A stretch of 6,829 nt of DNA from Lysobacteraceae bacterium (GTDB lineage Bacteria; Pseudomonadota; Gammaproteobacteria; Xanthomonadales; Xanthomonadaceae): the NCBI GenBank assembly GCA_027483745.1, contig JAIXTZ010000301.1:1-6829 (forward strand). Direction: 5' to 3'. Under the pieces are notes generated by a model. It did no database searches, was not told the origin of the DNA, and saw only the letters and a program-made list of their open reading frames with translations. Below are positions 6,492 to 6,829 of this stretch, piece after piece. Position numbers and translations under genes: made by a program. How positions within the stretch are numbered: the stretch's first letter is position 1; every line of letters starts with the position of its first letter.

Positions 6492-6829
6492 ATGCCTGCC
6501 GTCATCCGCCATGACTGGACGCGAGAGGAAACCCTCGCGCTGTTCGCCCTGCCCTTCCCCGAATTGCTGCACCGCGCCAGCCTCGTGCATCGCGAGCGCT
6601 TCGACCCGACCGAAGTGCAGATCAGCACGCTGCTGTCGATCAAGACCGGCGGCTGCCCCGAGGATTGCGCCTACTGCCCGCAGAGCGCGCGCTACAGCAC
6701 CGGCCTGAAGGCCGAGAAGCTGATGGCGCTCGACGACGTCATCGCCAAGGCCGCGGCGGCGAAGGCGGCCGGCGCCACGCGCTTCTGCATGGGCGCGGCG
6801 TGGCGTTCGCCGAAGGACAAGGACGTGGC
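6492..6829 (+). CDS. bioB: biotin synthase, N-terminal part (runs off the window)
   Basis: The first 112 codons of biotin synthase are present and the gene continues beyond the right edge. BioB is a cytoplasmic radical-SAM enzyme that inserts sulfur into dethiobiotin, the last step of biotin synthesis. The 4Fe-4S-binding motif appears as [13 protein letters not shown] with Cys55, Cys59 and Cys62, spaced CxxxCxxC. Cys99 in [15 protein letters not shown] corresponds to a 2Fe-2S ligand (Cys97 in E. coli). The offset of two residues from E. coli numbering supports the ATG at 6492. Only a weak GGAAA lies upstream. It diverges from comF; in related bacteria bioB is usually followed by other bio genes, which would lie outside this window. 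Confidence 0.96.
   Translation, partial: MPAVIRHDWTREETLALFALPFPELLHRASLVHRERFDPTEVQISTLLSIKTGGCPEDCAYCPQSARYSTGLKAEKLMALDDVIAKAAAAKAAGATRFCMGAAWRSPKDKDV

Noticed and set aside
1..6829. CRISPR array, insertion sequence, tRNA, phage or toxin-antitoxin genes
   Set aside because: No direct-repeat array, terminal inverted repeats, transposase motifs, cloverleaf sequence or small toxin-like ORF pair was found on either strand.

Overview
The window reads as a stretch of G+C-rich chromosome from a gammaproteobacterium, most likely the Xanthomonadales (Lysobacterales) group. The basis is very strong G/C preference at third codon positions, a ubiquinone gene (ubiA) with close E. coli-like motifs, two outer-membrane autotransporter lipases, and the order ubiA - comF - bioB, which I recall from Xanthomonas-type genomes. 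The taxonomic call is an inference. There are no tRNA or rRNA genes, CRISPR arrays, insertion sequences or phage genes. Nothing in base composition suggests recent transfer.

Layout, left to right. Positions 1-50 hold the last codons of a plus-strand gene that is otherwise off the window. A small NTF2/SnoaL-like protein (69-419, minus) follows convergently. Next is a GDSL/SGNH esterase autotransporter of the EstA type (495-2366, minus), with a strong terminator hairpin at 440-467. A 220-bp divergent intergenic region (2367-2586) carries an extended -10 promoter candidate for the esterase and a perfect 7+1+7 inverted repeat. Rightward from it runs a patatin-like phospholipase with signal peptide, POTRA-like region and Omp85-type barrel (2587-4812), matching the PlpD / type Vd secretion architecture. 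It overlaps ubiA (4802-5761) by 11 bases. comF (5740-6420, minus) converges on ubiA with a 22-base overlap, and bioB (6492 to window end, plus) diverges from comF.

How the genes relate. The two lipolytic autotransporters use different self-secretion routes (type Va and type Vd) but are transcribed back to back from one intergenic region, so shared control of surface lipid hydrolysis is plausible though unproven. ubiA (ubiquinone), comF (DNA uptake/competence) and bioB (biotin) are conserved housekeeping or accessory functions whose adjacency is positional rather than a pathway. I see no strong evidence for a wholly new system. The parts most worth a second look are the divergent autotransporter pair, its possible operator, and the coupling of the secreted phospholipase to ubiA.
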